NCBI GenBank assembly: GCA_012274175.1
Contig: JAAOZZ010000213.1
Coordinates: forward strand, 1-8,336
Reading direction: 5' to 3'
DNA: 8,336 bases
Source of the DNA: Betaproteobacteria bacterium
GTDB lineage: Bacteria > Pseudomonadota > Gammaproteobacteria > Burkholderiales > Usitatibacteraceae
Made by a program: the position numbers and the translations under genes. Under the pieces are notes generated by a model. It ran no database searches, was not told where the DNA came from, and saw only the letters and a list, made by a program, of their open reading frames with translations. This document shows, in pieces, positions 1 to 6,550 of the stretch. How positions within the stretch are numbered: the first letter of the stretch is position 1; every line of letters begins with the position of its first letter.

Positions 1-93
1 CGCCCTCTCCGCCAGTTTCCCCTCTCGATCCGGGCTCCTCCCGGTCCCCGCGTCCCCCTCGAAAGATCCTTCCCCTACCCGGCGAAGTCGGTT

Positions 94-99
94 TAGAAT
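94..99 (+). promoter_or_regulatory. Possible sigma-70 type -10 element
   Basis: TAGAAT matches the TATAAT consensus at five of six positions and sits in one of the few A/T-rich patches of the leader. The best-spaced -35 candidate (TTCCCC around 70-75) is poor, so an activator would probably be needed. A start near base 106 would give a leader of about 190 bases before the first gene. This is a weak call made on one hexamer. Confidence 0.25.
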
Positions 100-115
100 C
101 ACCGAAAGCGCGCCC

Positions 116-150
116 GATACCGGATACCGGGGGGTACTCGGGGAACTCGG
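116..150 (+). repeat. Two adjacent pairs of short direct repeats
   Basis: GATACCG occurs twice head to tail at 116-122 and 123-129. It is followed by ACTCGG at 136-141 and again at 145-150 (period 9). The repeats lie just downstream of the possible -10 element. They could be binding sites for a regulator or simply slippage products; the sequence alone does not decide. Confidence 0.35.
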
Positions 151-213
151 ACGCGCCCGGCTTCGATCCGCGGACGGCGCCGGCACAAAAGCACAGGTTT
201 TTTTCGTTCCTTC

Positions 214-226
214 CTCTTGGCAAGAG
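214..226. promoter_or_regulatory. Perfect 13-base inverted repeat in the operon leader
   Basis: CTCTTG (214-219) and CAAGAG (221-226) are exact reverse complements around a single central G, shortly after a T7 run at 198-204. The one-base centre makes an RNA hairpin unlikely, so a DNA operator for a dimeric regulator is the better reading. It lies about 70 bases upstream of the chosen start of the first gene. No T-tract follows it on either strand, so it is not a terminator. Confidence 0.3.
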
Positions 227-286
227 TGCGCTCGGCGCCGGTTCATAACGCGCCGGGCGAGACATTTTCGACGTACACAAGCGCAC

Positions 287-292
287 GAGGAA
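287..292 (+). promoter_or_regulatory. Ribosome binding site for the initiating sugar transferase
   Basis: GAGGAA lies five bases before ATG 298. This decides the start in favour of ATG 298 over the in-frame TTG at 217, which has no purine-rich site upstream (it is preceded by a pyrimidine run). Confidence 0.7.
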
Positions 293-297
293 CCGAA

Positions 298-1743
298 ATG
301 CTCTACCACAACGTGCAGGTGATGGCGCACTCGCTGCGCTTCATCGACGCGGCCGCTGCGGTATCCGCCTCCACCGTGCTGGTCTGGTACGGGATGGAAG
401 GCGGGCCCGCCGTGCGAGAGGCGCACCTGGTGGCGGTCGAGATCTTCGCGGCTTCGTTCTTCGTCGCGTTCCTGGTCCTCGCGGAGCGCATGCACATCTA
501 TTTCGCGCGCCGCACCGAGGATGTCGCCCATGAGCTGTTCGCCGTGTGCGAGGTGGGGCTCTACGCGGGCTGCATCGCGGCGGTCACCACCGAGATCTGG
601 GGCGGGGGCCTGCCGCGGTACAGCTACCTCCAGGGGCTCGGCGCGGCGCTTTTCGTGCTGCCGGCGCTGCGCCTCGCGATGCGATTCACCATCCGCCGCC
701 TGCGCCGGCGCGGCGACGATTACCGTGTCTGGCTCATCGTGGGCCACAACGACCGCGCCGCGGACCTGGCCGAGACGATCCTCTCCAATCCCCATTTCGG
801 CATCCGCATCGAGGAGATCGTCGACCTGGACGACGGCACCGGCGGAACGTCGCCCGAGCGCCGCAAGTTCGAGGCCAACCCGCCCTCCGGGGTGAAGCTG
901 CGCATCGTCCACGACGTGGAGCAGATCCGCGAGATCGTGGCCACGCGCGTGATCGACGAGGTGGTGGTCACGCTGCCCATGCGCAGCCACTACGACACCG
1001 TGAGCCGCATCCTCGATTTCTGCTGCGGGGTGGGCATTTCCGTTCGCATCCGGCCGCAGGTGTTCGAGACCCTGGGCTACGCCACGGAGGTGACCTACGT
1101 GGGCAAGATCCCGATGGTCACCCACTTCAACGGCCCCTCGAACTACCGGCAGCTGCTCATCAAGCGATTCATCGACGTGATCGGCTCCGGGCTCGGGCTG
1201 CTGGTGCTCTCGCCCTTCTTCGCCGTCATCGCGCTCGCCATCAAGATGGGCTCGCCCGGTCCGGTGTTCTTCCGCCAGACGCGCGTCGGGCTGCACGGCC
1301 GCCATTTCCAGGTGGTCAAGTTCCGCTCGATGGTGAAGGACGCGCTGCAGATCCGCGACCAGCTCACTTCGCGCAACGAGCGCGACGGCCTCGCCTTCAA
1401 GATCCGGAACGACTTCCGCATCACGCCCCTGGGCAAGTGGCTGCGCAAGTACCGCATCGACGAGCTGCCGCAGCTCTGGAACGTGCTGGTGGGCGACATG
1501 AGCCTCGTGGGACCGCGCCCGTTCCCGGTGACCGAGGCGCACGGCTTCGAATGGTGGCAGCGGCGCCGGCACACCATGCCCCCCGGACTCACCTGCCTGT
1601 GGCAGCTCGAGGACAACCCCCGGATGCCGTTGCGGGAATGGATGGAGCTCGACATGGCCTACATCGACCGCTGGTCGCTCTGGCTGGATTTCAAGCTGAT
1701 CGTGCGCACGTTCGGCACCGTCATGCGCGGCAACGGGTGGTAG
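298..1743 (+). CDS. Polyprenyl-phosphate sugar-1-phosphate transferase (WbaP/exopolysaccharide initiation type)
   Basis: Inner-membrane enzyme of 481 residues that should move a sugar-1-phosphate from a nucleotide sugar to undecaprenyl phosphate, the first step of a lipid-linked repeat unit. The N-terminal 125 or so residues hold about four hydrophobic segments. A Rossmann-like CoA-binding-type domain follows (VWLIVGHN at 144-151). The catalytic bacterial sugar transferase domain runs from about 289 (KRFIDV) to the C-terminus, with a membrane-inserting hydrophobic stretch at 293-317, KFRSM at 341-345, the conserved Asp-Glu pair at 388-389 (DELPQLWNV) and SLVGPRP at 402-408. Length and domain order fit full-length members of the family. 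ATG 298 is chosen for its GAGGAA site; TTG 217 would add 27 residues. The sugar cannot be predicted; glucose or galactose is typical for the family. It opens the operon, 62 bases before the export lipoprotein gene. Confidence 0.93.
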   Translation: MLYHNVQVMAHSLRFIDAAAAVSASTVLVWYGMEGGPAVREAHLVAVEIFAASFFVAFLVLAERMHIYFARRTEDVAHELFAVCEVGLYAGCIAAVTTEIWGGGLPRYSYLQGLGAALFVLPALRLAMRFTIRRLRRRGDDYRVWLIVGHNDRAADLAETILSNPHFGIRIEEIVDLDDGTGGTSPERRKFEANPPSGVKLRIVHDVEQIREIVATRVIDEVVVTLPMRSHYDTVSRILDFCCGVGISVRIRPQVFETLGYATEVTYVGKIPMVTHFNGPSNYRQLLIKRFIDVIGSGLGLLVLSPFFAVIALAIKMGSPGPVFFRQTRVGLHGRHFQVVKFRSMVKDALQIRDQLTSRNERDGLAFKIRNDFRITPLGKWLRKYRIDELPQLWNVLVGDMSLVGPRPFPVTEAHGFEWWQRRRHTMPPGLTCLWQLEDNPRMPLREWMELDMAYIDRWSLWLDFKLIVRTFGTVMRGNGW

Positions 1744-1794
1744 CATCGGCAGCCGGAGGGGGCGGGACGTCGGGATTTCGACGAACGGGAAACT

Positions 1795-1800
1795 GGGGAA
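1795..1800 (+). promoter_or_regulatory. Ribosome binding site for the export lipoprotein
   Basis: GGGGAA lies five bases before ATG 1806. It supports this start although it gives an unusually long N-terminal region before the signal-peptide core. Confidence 0.55.
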
Positions 1801-1805
1801 ACGGG

Positions 1806-2603
1806 ATGGCGGAGGATCAGGACGAAGCGCGTTGCGCCGGCGGAATCCGGCGCGGGCCAACGGGCCGGGCATCGGCCCGGCGGCCGGAGGGGGCGACCTA
1901 CGCCGCGGGCCTGCTGCTCGTCCTGGCACTGGCCGGCTGCGCGATCATGCCGGGCGCGACGACCCAGGTGCCCGCCCCGAAGGAGGTGATCCGATCCTCG
2001 GTACGCTTCCAGAAGCAATATCTCCTCGCCACCGGTGACCAGATCGAAGTCTCGGTGTGGCGCGTGCCGGAGATATCCCGGCAGGTGACCATTCGGCCGG
2101 ACGGCTACATCTCCGTTCCGCTGCTGCAGGAAGTCAAGGCGGCGGGCCTTACGCCCAAGGAGCTCGCGCAGAGCGTGGCGAAGGCGCTCACGGGGCGGCT
2201 GGTGAACCCGGAAGTCACGGTCATTCCCATCACCGTGCGCCAGTCCACGATCTATGTCCTGGGCGACGTGCGCACCCCCGGCGCCTTTCCGGCCCACAAC
2301 GCGGCGACGGCGGCGCAGGCGCTGGCACTCGCGGGCGGCGTGCTCCGGTCCGGCAACGAGAGCGATATCGTCGTGATCCGCCTGTCGGACGACGGCTACC
2401 TGGAGGCGATTCCCATCGGCGGAAGCTTTACCCTGAGCCAGGCCGTCCCCTACCTCAGCCTCGCCTCCACGATACTCAAGCCCGACGACATCGTGTTCGT
2501 ACCGGAATCCGGCCGCTCGGAGATATTCCGCGCCCTGACGGACCTGCTCGTGCCGTTCCAGATCTATCTCAACTACAAGCTCATCAAGGATCTCGTGCCA
2601 TGA
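1806..2603 (+). CDS. Polysaccharide export lipoprotein, Wza/OPX family (short form)
   Basis: Protein of 265 residues expected to form the periplasmic/outer-membrane export channel for the glycan. A lipoprotein signal peptide is visible: a hydrophobic core at about 34-43 and a lipobox L-A-G-C ending at Cys45. The n-region is long (about 30 residues) and Arg-rich, but no ATG, GTG or TTG lies in frame between 1806 and the core. The polysaccharide export domain spans about 70-146 (GDQIEVSVWRVPE from 77, then RPDGYISVPLL). One SLBB-type domain begins near 148 (TIYVLGDVRTPGAF). The last 25 residues are a hydrophobic/charged segment ending LIKDLVP that could be the membrane-crossing helix. At 265 residues it is well below E. 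coli Wza (about 380) and seems to have one SLBB repeat. No Wzc-like chain-length kinase follows in the window; sugar-nucleotide genes begin 25 bases later. Confidence 0.9.
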   Translation: MAEDQDEARCAGGIRRGPTGRASARRPEGATYAAGLLLVLALAGCAIMPGATTQVPAPKEVIRSSVRFQKQYLLATGDQIEVSVWRVPEISRQVTIRPDGYISVPLLQEVKAAGLTPKELAQSVAKALTGRLVNPEVTVIPITVRQSTIYVLGDVRTPGAFPAHNAATAAQALALAGGVLRSGNESDIVVIRLSDDGYLEAIPIGGSFTLSQAVPYLSLASTILKPDDIVFVPESGRSEIFRALTDLLVPFQIYLNYKLIKDLVP

Positions 2604-2628
2604 TTCCCCCGGTAAGGAAGGCGAGTTA

Positions 2629-3354
2629 ATGGAGCCGATGAAGGTCGTCATTCTCTGCGGGGGCAAAGGCACTCGCTCGTACCCTTTCACCGAGTATTTT
2701 CCGAAGGTGATGATGCCGGTGAACGGAACGCCGATCCTGGTGCATCTCATGCGCACCTACGCGACGCAGGGCTTCACCAATTTCGTGCTCGCGGGCGGAC
2801 ACCGGATCGAGATGCTCTACGACTATTTCGAGGGCCGGTTCTCCGAGTGGAACGTGAAGATCGTCGATACCGGGGCCGATGCCGACACGGGCGACCGCAT
2901 CTTCCGCTGCGGCGCGCACGTGGGGGAGCGCTTCTTCGCCACCTACGGCGACGGCCTCGGCGACCTCGACCTGCACGCCCTGCTCGAGGCGCACAAGCGC
3001 TCCGGCGGGCTCGCCACGCTCACGACCGTGCCCCTGCGCTCCCAGTACGGCATGGTGGTGTTCGACGGCGACAGCAAGGTCGTGCGCTTCGAGGAAAAGC
3101 CGCTCGTCGCCGACTACTGGATCAATGCCGGCTTCTTCGTGTTCGAGAAGCAGGCGCTCGAAGAATGGCGCGGGCACAACCTGGAGCGCGACGTGCTGCC
3201 CGATTTCGCCCGCCGCGGGCGGCTCTTCGTGAGGCAGCACATGGGCTTCTTCAAGTCGATGGACACCAGCAAGGACCAGCAGGAGCTGGAGGATCTTTGC
3301 GTCGGCGGCACCGTGCCGTGGGTCCGCCGGGAAGTCGCCGCGGCCGCGAAATGA
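2629..3354 (+). CDS. rfbF: Glucose-1-phosphate cytidylyltransferase (RfbF/DdhA type)
   Basis: Cytosolic nucleotidyltransferase of 241 residues, expected to make CDP-glucose from CTP and glucose-1-phosphate, the entry step to CDP-6-deoxy sugars. The signature loop LCGGKGTR is at 9-16 and K26 follows in the FPKVMMPV segment. WNVKIVDTG (74-82), TYGDGLGD (105-112, with the metal-binding-type D108), EEKP (155-158), NAGFFV (166-171) and MDT (211-213) match the layout of RfbF rather than of thymidylyl- or uridylyltransferases. Compared with my recollection of Salmonella RfbF (257 residues) it is shorter, with residues missing just before WNV. ATG 2629 is preceded by AGGAAG at 2615-2620; a second ATG at 2638 would remove three residues and cannot be excluded. 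The stop overlaps the start of the dehydratase gene. Substrate assignment is by motif; related enzymes for other sugar-1-phosphates are possible. Confidence 0.87.
   Translation: MEPMKVVILCGGKGTRSYPFTEYFPKVMMPVNGTPILVHLMRTYATQGFTNFVLAGGHRIEMLYDYFEGRFSEWNVKIVDTGADADTGDRIFRCGAHVGERFFATYGDGLGDLDLHALLEAHKRSGGLATLTTVPLRSQYGMVVFDGDSKVVRFEEKPLVADYWINAGFFVFEKQALEEWRGHNLERDVLPDFARRGRLFVRQHMGFFKSMDTSKDQQELEDLCVGGTVPWVRREVAAAAK
3351..3354 (+). promoter_or_regulatory. ATGA stop/start overlap
   Basis: The TGA of the cytidylyltransferase gene (3352-3354) overlaps the ATG of the dehydratase gene (3351-3353). The nearest purine-rich run (around 3329-3333) is too far for a normal ribosome site, so re-initiation or coupling is likely and the two enzymes should be made together. 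Confidence 0.7.
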
Positions 3355-4415
3355 CGCAGCCCGGGCGCGATGCCTCCAGCGGCGGATTCTCCTGGGACGG
3401 GAGGCCCGTCCTCGTCACCGGCGCCACGGGTCTGCTCGGCAGCTGGCTCGTCCCGGAGCTGGCGCGTCGCGGGGCGTTCGTGGTTGCGCTGGTGCGGGAC
3501 GGCTCCCCGCGCAGCAAGCTGGTGCGCGACGGCTGGCTTTCGCGCATCGTGACGGTGCAGGGCTCGCTTTCCGACGACGGGCTGCTGCGCCGCGCGTTCG
3601 CCGAGTACTCCATCGACACGGCGTTCCACCTGGGAGCCCAGACGCTCGTCGGCGTGGCCAAGGCGGACCCGGTCGGCACGCTGGAGGCCAACGTGCGCGG
3701 CACCTGGCTGCTCCTGGAGGCGGCGCGGCAGGCAGGCGTCAACCAGGTGGTCGTCGCCTCCTCGGACAAGGCCTACGGGGATTCTCCCGACCTGCCGTAC
3801 CGCGAGGACCACCCGCTGCGGGGCCGGTTTCCGTACGACGTCTCGAAAAGCTGCACCGACCTCATCACCACCATGTACGCGCGCACCTTCGGGTTGCGCT
3901 CGGCCATCGTTCGCTGCGGCAACCTCTTCGGCGGGGGCGACCTCAACTTCAGCCGCCTCGTGCCAGGCGTCATCCGGGCTACCGTGCGGGGCGAGCCGTT
4001 CCTCATCCGCAGCGACGGCAAGTTCGTGCGGGATTTCCTCTATGTCGAGGACGCGGCCGAGGCCTACCTGACCGTCGCCGAGCGCCTCGCCGCGCAGGAG
4101 TCGCTGGGGGGCGAGGCGTTCAACTTCGGGCTCGAGCTGCGCCCGACGATGCTGGAGCTCGCGGAGAAGATTCTGGCGATGATGGGCCGCACGGATCTGC
4201 GCCCCGCCGTGCAGAACATCGCCACCGCGGAGATCCGCGAGCAGTACCTGGACGCGGGCAAGGCGCGCGAGCGCCTCGCGTGGTCCCCGCGGTACGGCAT
4301 GGATGAGGGGCTGCGCCGCACCATAGACTGGTACCGGGATTTCCTCGGTGAAAAGGACGCGGGCACGGCGCATCCGGCGCCCGCAATGAAAAAAACCGAA
4401 GCGCTAGGGAGGTGA
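3351..4415 (+). CDS. rfbG: CDP-glucose 4,6-dehydratase-like extended SDR enzyme (RfbG/DdhB type)
   Basis: Cytosolic NAD-dependent sugar-nucleotide enzyme of 354 residues, expected to convert CDP-glucose to CDP-4-keto-6-deoxyglucose. The NAD-binding glycine motif is GATGLLG at 24-30. The active-site segment reads SSDKAY (137-142), with an Asp-Lys pair as in CDP-glucose dehydratases rather than the Asp-Glu of dTDP-glucose dehydratase. The catalytic Tyr/Lys motif is YDVSK at 162-166. A GGGDLNFSRLVP segment further on resembles the RfbG family. The C-terminal half has an FVRDFLYVEDAA segment closer to general epimerase/dehydratase proteins, so it is divergent from the enteric enzyme. Its ATG shares the ATGA overlap with the preceding stop and has no good ribosome site of its own, pointing to translational coupling. 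The adjacent cytidylyltransferase is the main reason to prefer CDP-glucose as substrate; a different nucleotide sugar or an epimerase function is the alternative. Confidence 0.82.
   Translation: MTQPGRDASSGGFSWDGRPVLVTGATGLLGSWLVPELARRGAFVVALVRDGSPRSKLVRDGWLSRIVTVQGSLSDDGLLRRAFAEYSIDTAFHLGAQTLVGVAKADPVGTLEANVRGTWLLLEAARQAGVNQVVVASSDKAYGDSPDLPYREDHPLRGRFPYDVSKSCTDLITTMYARTFGLRSAIVRCGNLFGGGDLNFSRLVPGVIRATVRGEPFLIRSDGKFVRDFLYVEDAAEAYLTVAERLAAQESLGGEAFNFGLELRPTMLELAEKILAMMGRTDLRPAVQNIATAEIREQYLDAGKARERLAWSPRYGMDEGLRRTIDWYRDFLGEKDAGTAHPAPAMKKTEALGR
4406..4412 (+). promoter_or_regulatory. Ribosome binding site that decides the radical SAM start
   Basis: AGGGAGG lies five bases before ATG 4418. The in-frame GTG at 4412 overlaps this site, so ATG 4418, two bases after the preceding stop, is the real start. 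This strong site suggests the radical SAM enzyme is translated independently and well. Confidence 0.8.
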
Positions 4416-4417
4416 CC

Positions 4418-6520
4418 ATGGCAACCCGTGTGTACCTGGGGGACCTGCGCTACAACTATTCAGGCGTGCTCGCCAACGACTGCATGCCGCTGGGCGTCGC
4501 ATACATGAAGGCCGTGATGGACCGGGAGGACGTCGAGCACGAGATCGACTCACGCCTGTTCGTCTACGCCGAGAACCTGCTCGAGGCGATCCGCCGCGAG
4601 CCGCCCGACGTGTTGATGCTCAGCAACTACGTCTGGAACGAGGCGCTCAGCCACTACTTCTTCCGGGCCGCCAAGGCGATCAATCCGGACATCCTCACGG
4701 TGATGGGCGGGCCCAACATCTCGCTCGAGCCCCATCGCCAGCTCGCCTACCTGGAGAAGTACCCGCACCTGGACGTCTACGCCCTGGGCGAGGGGGATTT
4801 CCTCGCGCACCACATCGTCCAGTCCTTCATGGACGCCGGCAAGTCGGTCAAGGCGCTGGGAGCGGCCGGCCTTCCATCCTCGGTGTTCCGCAATCCCGAG
4901 GGACAGGCCGCCATTGACGAGACCAAGCCGCGGCACAAGGAGGTCGAGGACATTCCCTCGCCGTTCCTCACCGGTATCCAGGACGAATTCTTCGACGGCA
5001 AGCTGGCGCCGATGATCGAGACCAACCGCGGCTGCCCGTTCACCTGCACGTTCTGCGTCCAGGGGACCAAGTACTACTCGAAGATCCACAACTTCTCGGT
5101 CGACCGCATCAAGGAGGAGATCACCTACATCGCCCGGCGCATCAAGAGCCATTCGCCCAACATGGGCACGCTGCGCATCGCCGACTCCAACTACGGGATG
5201 TACGAGCGCGACATCGAGATCTCGGGGCACATCGGCCAGATGCAGAAGGACTACGCGTGGCCGACGTTCATCGACGCGACCACCGGCAAGAACAAGCCCG
5301 AGCGCATCATCAAGTCGGTCGAGAAGGTCGGCGGCGCGCTGGTGCTCTACCAGGCGGTGCAATCGCTGGACGAGGAGGTGCTGCGCAAGGTCAAGCGCGA
5401 GAGCATCAAGCTGGAGGCGTACAAGGCGCTCGAGGTGCACATGCGCGGACGCGGCCTGCGCTCGGTCTCGGACCTGATCCTCGGCCTGCCGGGGGAGTCG
5501 CTGCAGACGCACCTGAAGGGCCTGCACAGCCTGCTCGACAGCAACATCCACCAGATGCACAACTTCCAGGCAATGATGCTCAAGGGTGCCGAGCTCGAGT
5601 CGCTCGAATCGCGCGAGCTCTTCAAGTTCGACACGCGCTTCCGGGTGCTGCCCAAGAACTACGGCGTCTACGAGGGCGAGAAGGTGTTCGACGTCGAGGA
5701 GATCATCGTCGCGACGGACACGCTGCCGTTCGAGGACTACATCACCTGCCGCAAGTGGCACCTCGTGAGCAGCGTCTTCTGGAACGACGGCTGGTTCGAG
5801 CAGGTGGCCAAGTTCGCCCGTGCCCACGGGATCCTTAATTCCGAGTGGTGGTCGCGCATGCTGCCGGCGATGGAGAACGGCAGCCCGGCGATGAAGTCCT
5901 TCCTCGACAGCTTCGTGGCCGAGACCCAGGGCGAGCTCTTCGCCACGCCCGAGGCGTGCATCGAGTTCTACTCCCGGCCGGACAACTTCCTGAAGCTGCA
6001 AAGCGGCGAGATCGGCGACAACCTCATGTACCGCTACCGGGCGATCGCCTCGTTCCACCTCTGGAGCGAGGTGTGCGACGCGGCGATGAACGCGACCCGC
6101 GCCCTGCTCGAGGAGCGCGGCGTGGCTGCCAGGATCCCCGACTTCGACCTGTTCTGGAACGATTTCCACGCCTACATCAAGCTGCAGCACGCCTGCGGCC
6201 ACGACACGCGATCGATCCTGTCCTCGACGCGGGCGCGGCTGAACTACGGCTTCGCGTCCTGGATCGCGCAGGGCGACCTGGCAGACCCGAGCGCGTACCG
6301 CTACGAAGGCCCGACGGAAGTGGAGTTCCGCCTGAGCGACGAGGGCCGGCGCGAGCTCGAAAGCGCGCTCGCCGTCTGGACCACGCACATCAGGGCGCTG
6401 TCGAAGCTGGTGACGCGCATCAAGGTCGACTGGCAGGTGCGCGAGTGCGTGCTGCCCGGGGCCGTCGACGGGGCGTTCGCGCCGCTCGGCGTGGCCCGGG
6501 CGGTGGGAGCGGCGAGCTAG
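4418..6520 (+). CDS. B12-binding-type radical SAM enzyme, function unknown
   Basis: Protein of 700 residues. Residues 1-140 look like a cobalamin-binding Rossmann domain of the radical SAM kind (VYLGDL at the start, MPLGVAYMKAV, PPDVLMLSNY, VMGGPN at 95-100, GEGD at 124-127). No DxHxxG cobalamin-ligand motif is visible, which is common in this class. The radical SAM core begins near 195 with ETNRGCPFTCTFC; the cluster cysteines are C206, C210 and C213 (CxxxCxxC). DSNYG (256-260) and LILGLPGES (353-361) are typical core strands. A region of about 260 residues after position 440 is rich in aromatic and charged residues and I recognise no domain in it. Family members perform C- or P-methylations and ring rearrangements, among other reactions. 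Its place between the sugar dehydratase and a sugar C-methyltransferase suggests action on the sugar or glycan, but substrate and reaction are unknown. Confidence 0.88.
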   Translation: MATRVYLGDLRYNYSGVLANDCMPLGVAYMKAVMDREDVEHEIDSRLFVYAENLLEAIRREPPDVLMLSNYVWNEALSHYFFRAAKAINPDILTVMGGPNISLEPHRQLAYLEKYPHLDVYALGEGDFLAHHIVQSFMDAGKSVKALGAAGLPSSVFRNPEGQAAIDETKPRHKEVEDIPSPFLTGIQDEFFDGKLAPMIETNRGCPFTCTFCVQGTKYYSKIHNFSVDRIKEEITYIARRIKSHSPNMGTLRIADSNYGMYERDIEISGHIGQMQKDYAWPTFIDATTGKNKPERIIKSVEKVGGALVLYQAVQSLDEEVLRKVKRESIKLEAYKALEVHMRGRGLRSVSDLILGLPGESLQTHLKGLHSLLDSNIHQMHNFQAMMLKGAELESLESRELFKFDTRFRVLPKNYGVYEGEKVFDVEEIIVATDTLPFEDYITCRKWHLVSSVFWNDGWFEQVAKFARAHGILNSEWWSRMLPAMENGSPAMKSFLDSFVAETQGELFATPEACIEFYSRPDNFLKLQSGEIGDNLMYRYRAIASFHLWSEVCDAAMNATRALLEERGVAARIPDFDLFWNDFHAYIKLQHACGHDTRSILSSTRARLNYGFASWIAQGDLADPSAYRYEGPTEVEFRLSDEGRRELESALAVWTTHIRALSKLVTRIKVDWQVRECVLPGAVDGAFAPLGVARAVGAAS

Positions 6521-6538
6521 GCCGTGAGCGTCATTCCC

Positions 6539-6546
6539 GAGGAGAG
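6539..6546 (+). promoter_or_regulatory. Ribosome binding site that decides the C-methyltransferase start
   Basis: GAGGAGAG ends four bases before ATG 6551. It lies inside the reading frame if the upstream in-frame GTG at 6524 were used, so ATG 6551 is the better start and the gap to the radical SAM gene is 30 bases. Confidence 0.75.
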
Positions 6547-6550
6547 TGCG

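Larger units (their letters stand above)
1..297. other. Non-coding leader upstream of the polysaccharide operon
   Basis: I see no recognisable gene here. Two forward frames stay open for much of the stretch, but they encode low-complexity Pro/Arg/Ser-rich sequence with no family resemblance, which is expected by chance at this G+C. I cannot exclude that the extreme left end is the tail of an upstream gene. The first 80 bases are pyrimidine-rich on the + strand. Further in are a possible -10 element (94-99), two pairs of short direct repeats (116-150), a run of seven T (198-204) and a perfect inverted repeat (214-226). It therefore most likely holds the operon promoter and a 5' untranslated leader. 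Confidence 0.6.

Noticed and set aside
30..44. CCGGG/CCCGG hairpin near the left edge
   Set aside because: It is a five-pair stem without a following T-tract in a C-rich stretch; probably chance.
181..195. GGCAC sequence resembling the -24 part of a sigma-54 promoter
   Set aside because: There is no -12 element (GC) at the required distance, either here or at the similar TGGCA at 218-222.
1768..1783. CGTCG/CGACG hairpin between the first two genes
   Set aside because: The stem is only five pairs with a six-base loop and no T-tract follows, so it is not a convincing terminator; such short stems are common at this G+C.
546..1805. Upstream extension of the export lipoprotein frame inside the sugar transferase gene
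   Set aside because: The frame is open only because stops are rare at this G+C. The translated part is Arg/Ala/Pro-rich with no similarity to anything, whereas ATG 1806 has a ribosome site and is followed by a signal peptide.
1659..2756. A 365-codon open frame on the minus strand
   Set aside because: It is a shadow of the export lipoprotein gene, with low-complexity Arg/His-rich sequence and no ribosome site or domain.
3114..4373. A 419-codon open frame on the minus strand
   Set aside because: It is antisense to the dehydratase gene, whose motifs are unambiguous; the minus-strand product has no recognisable features.
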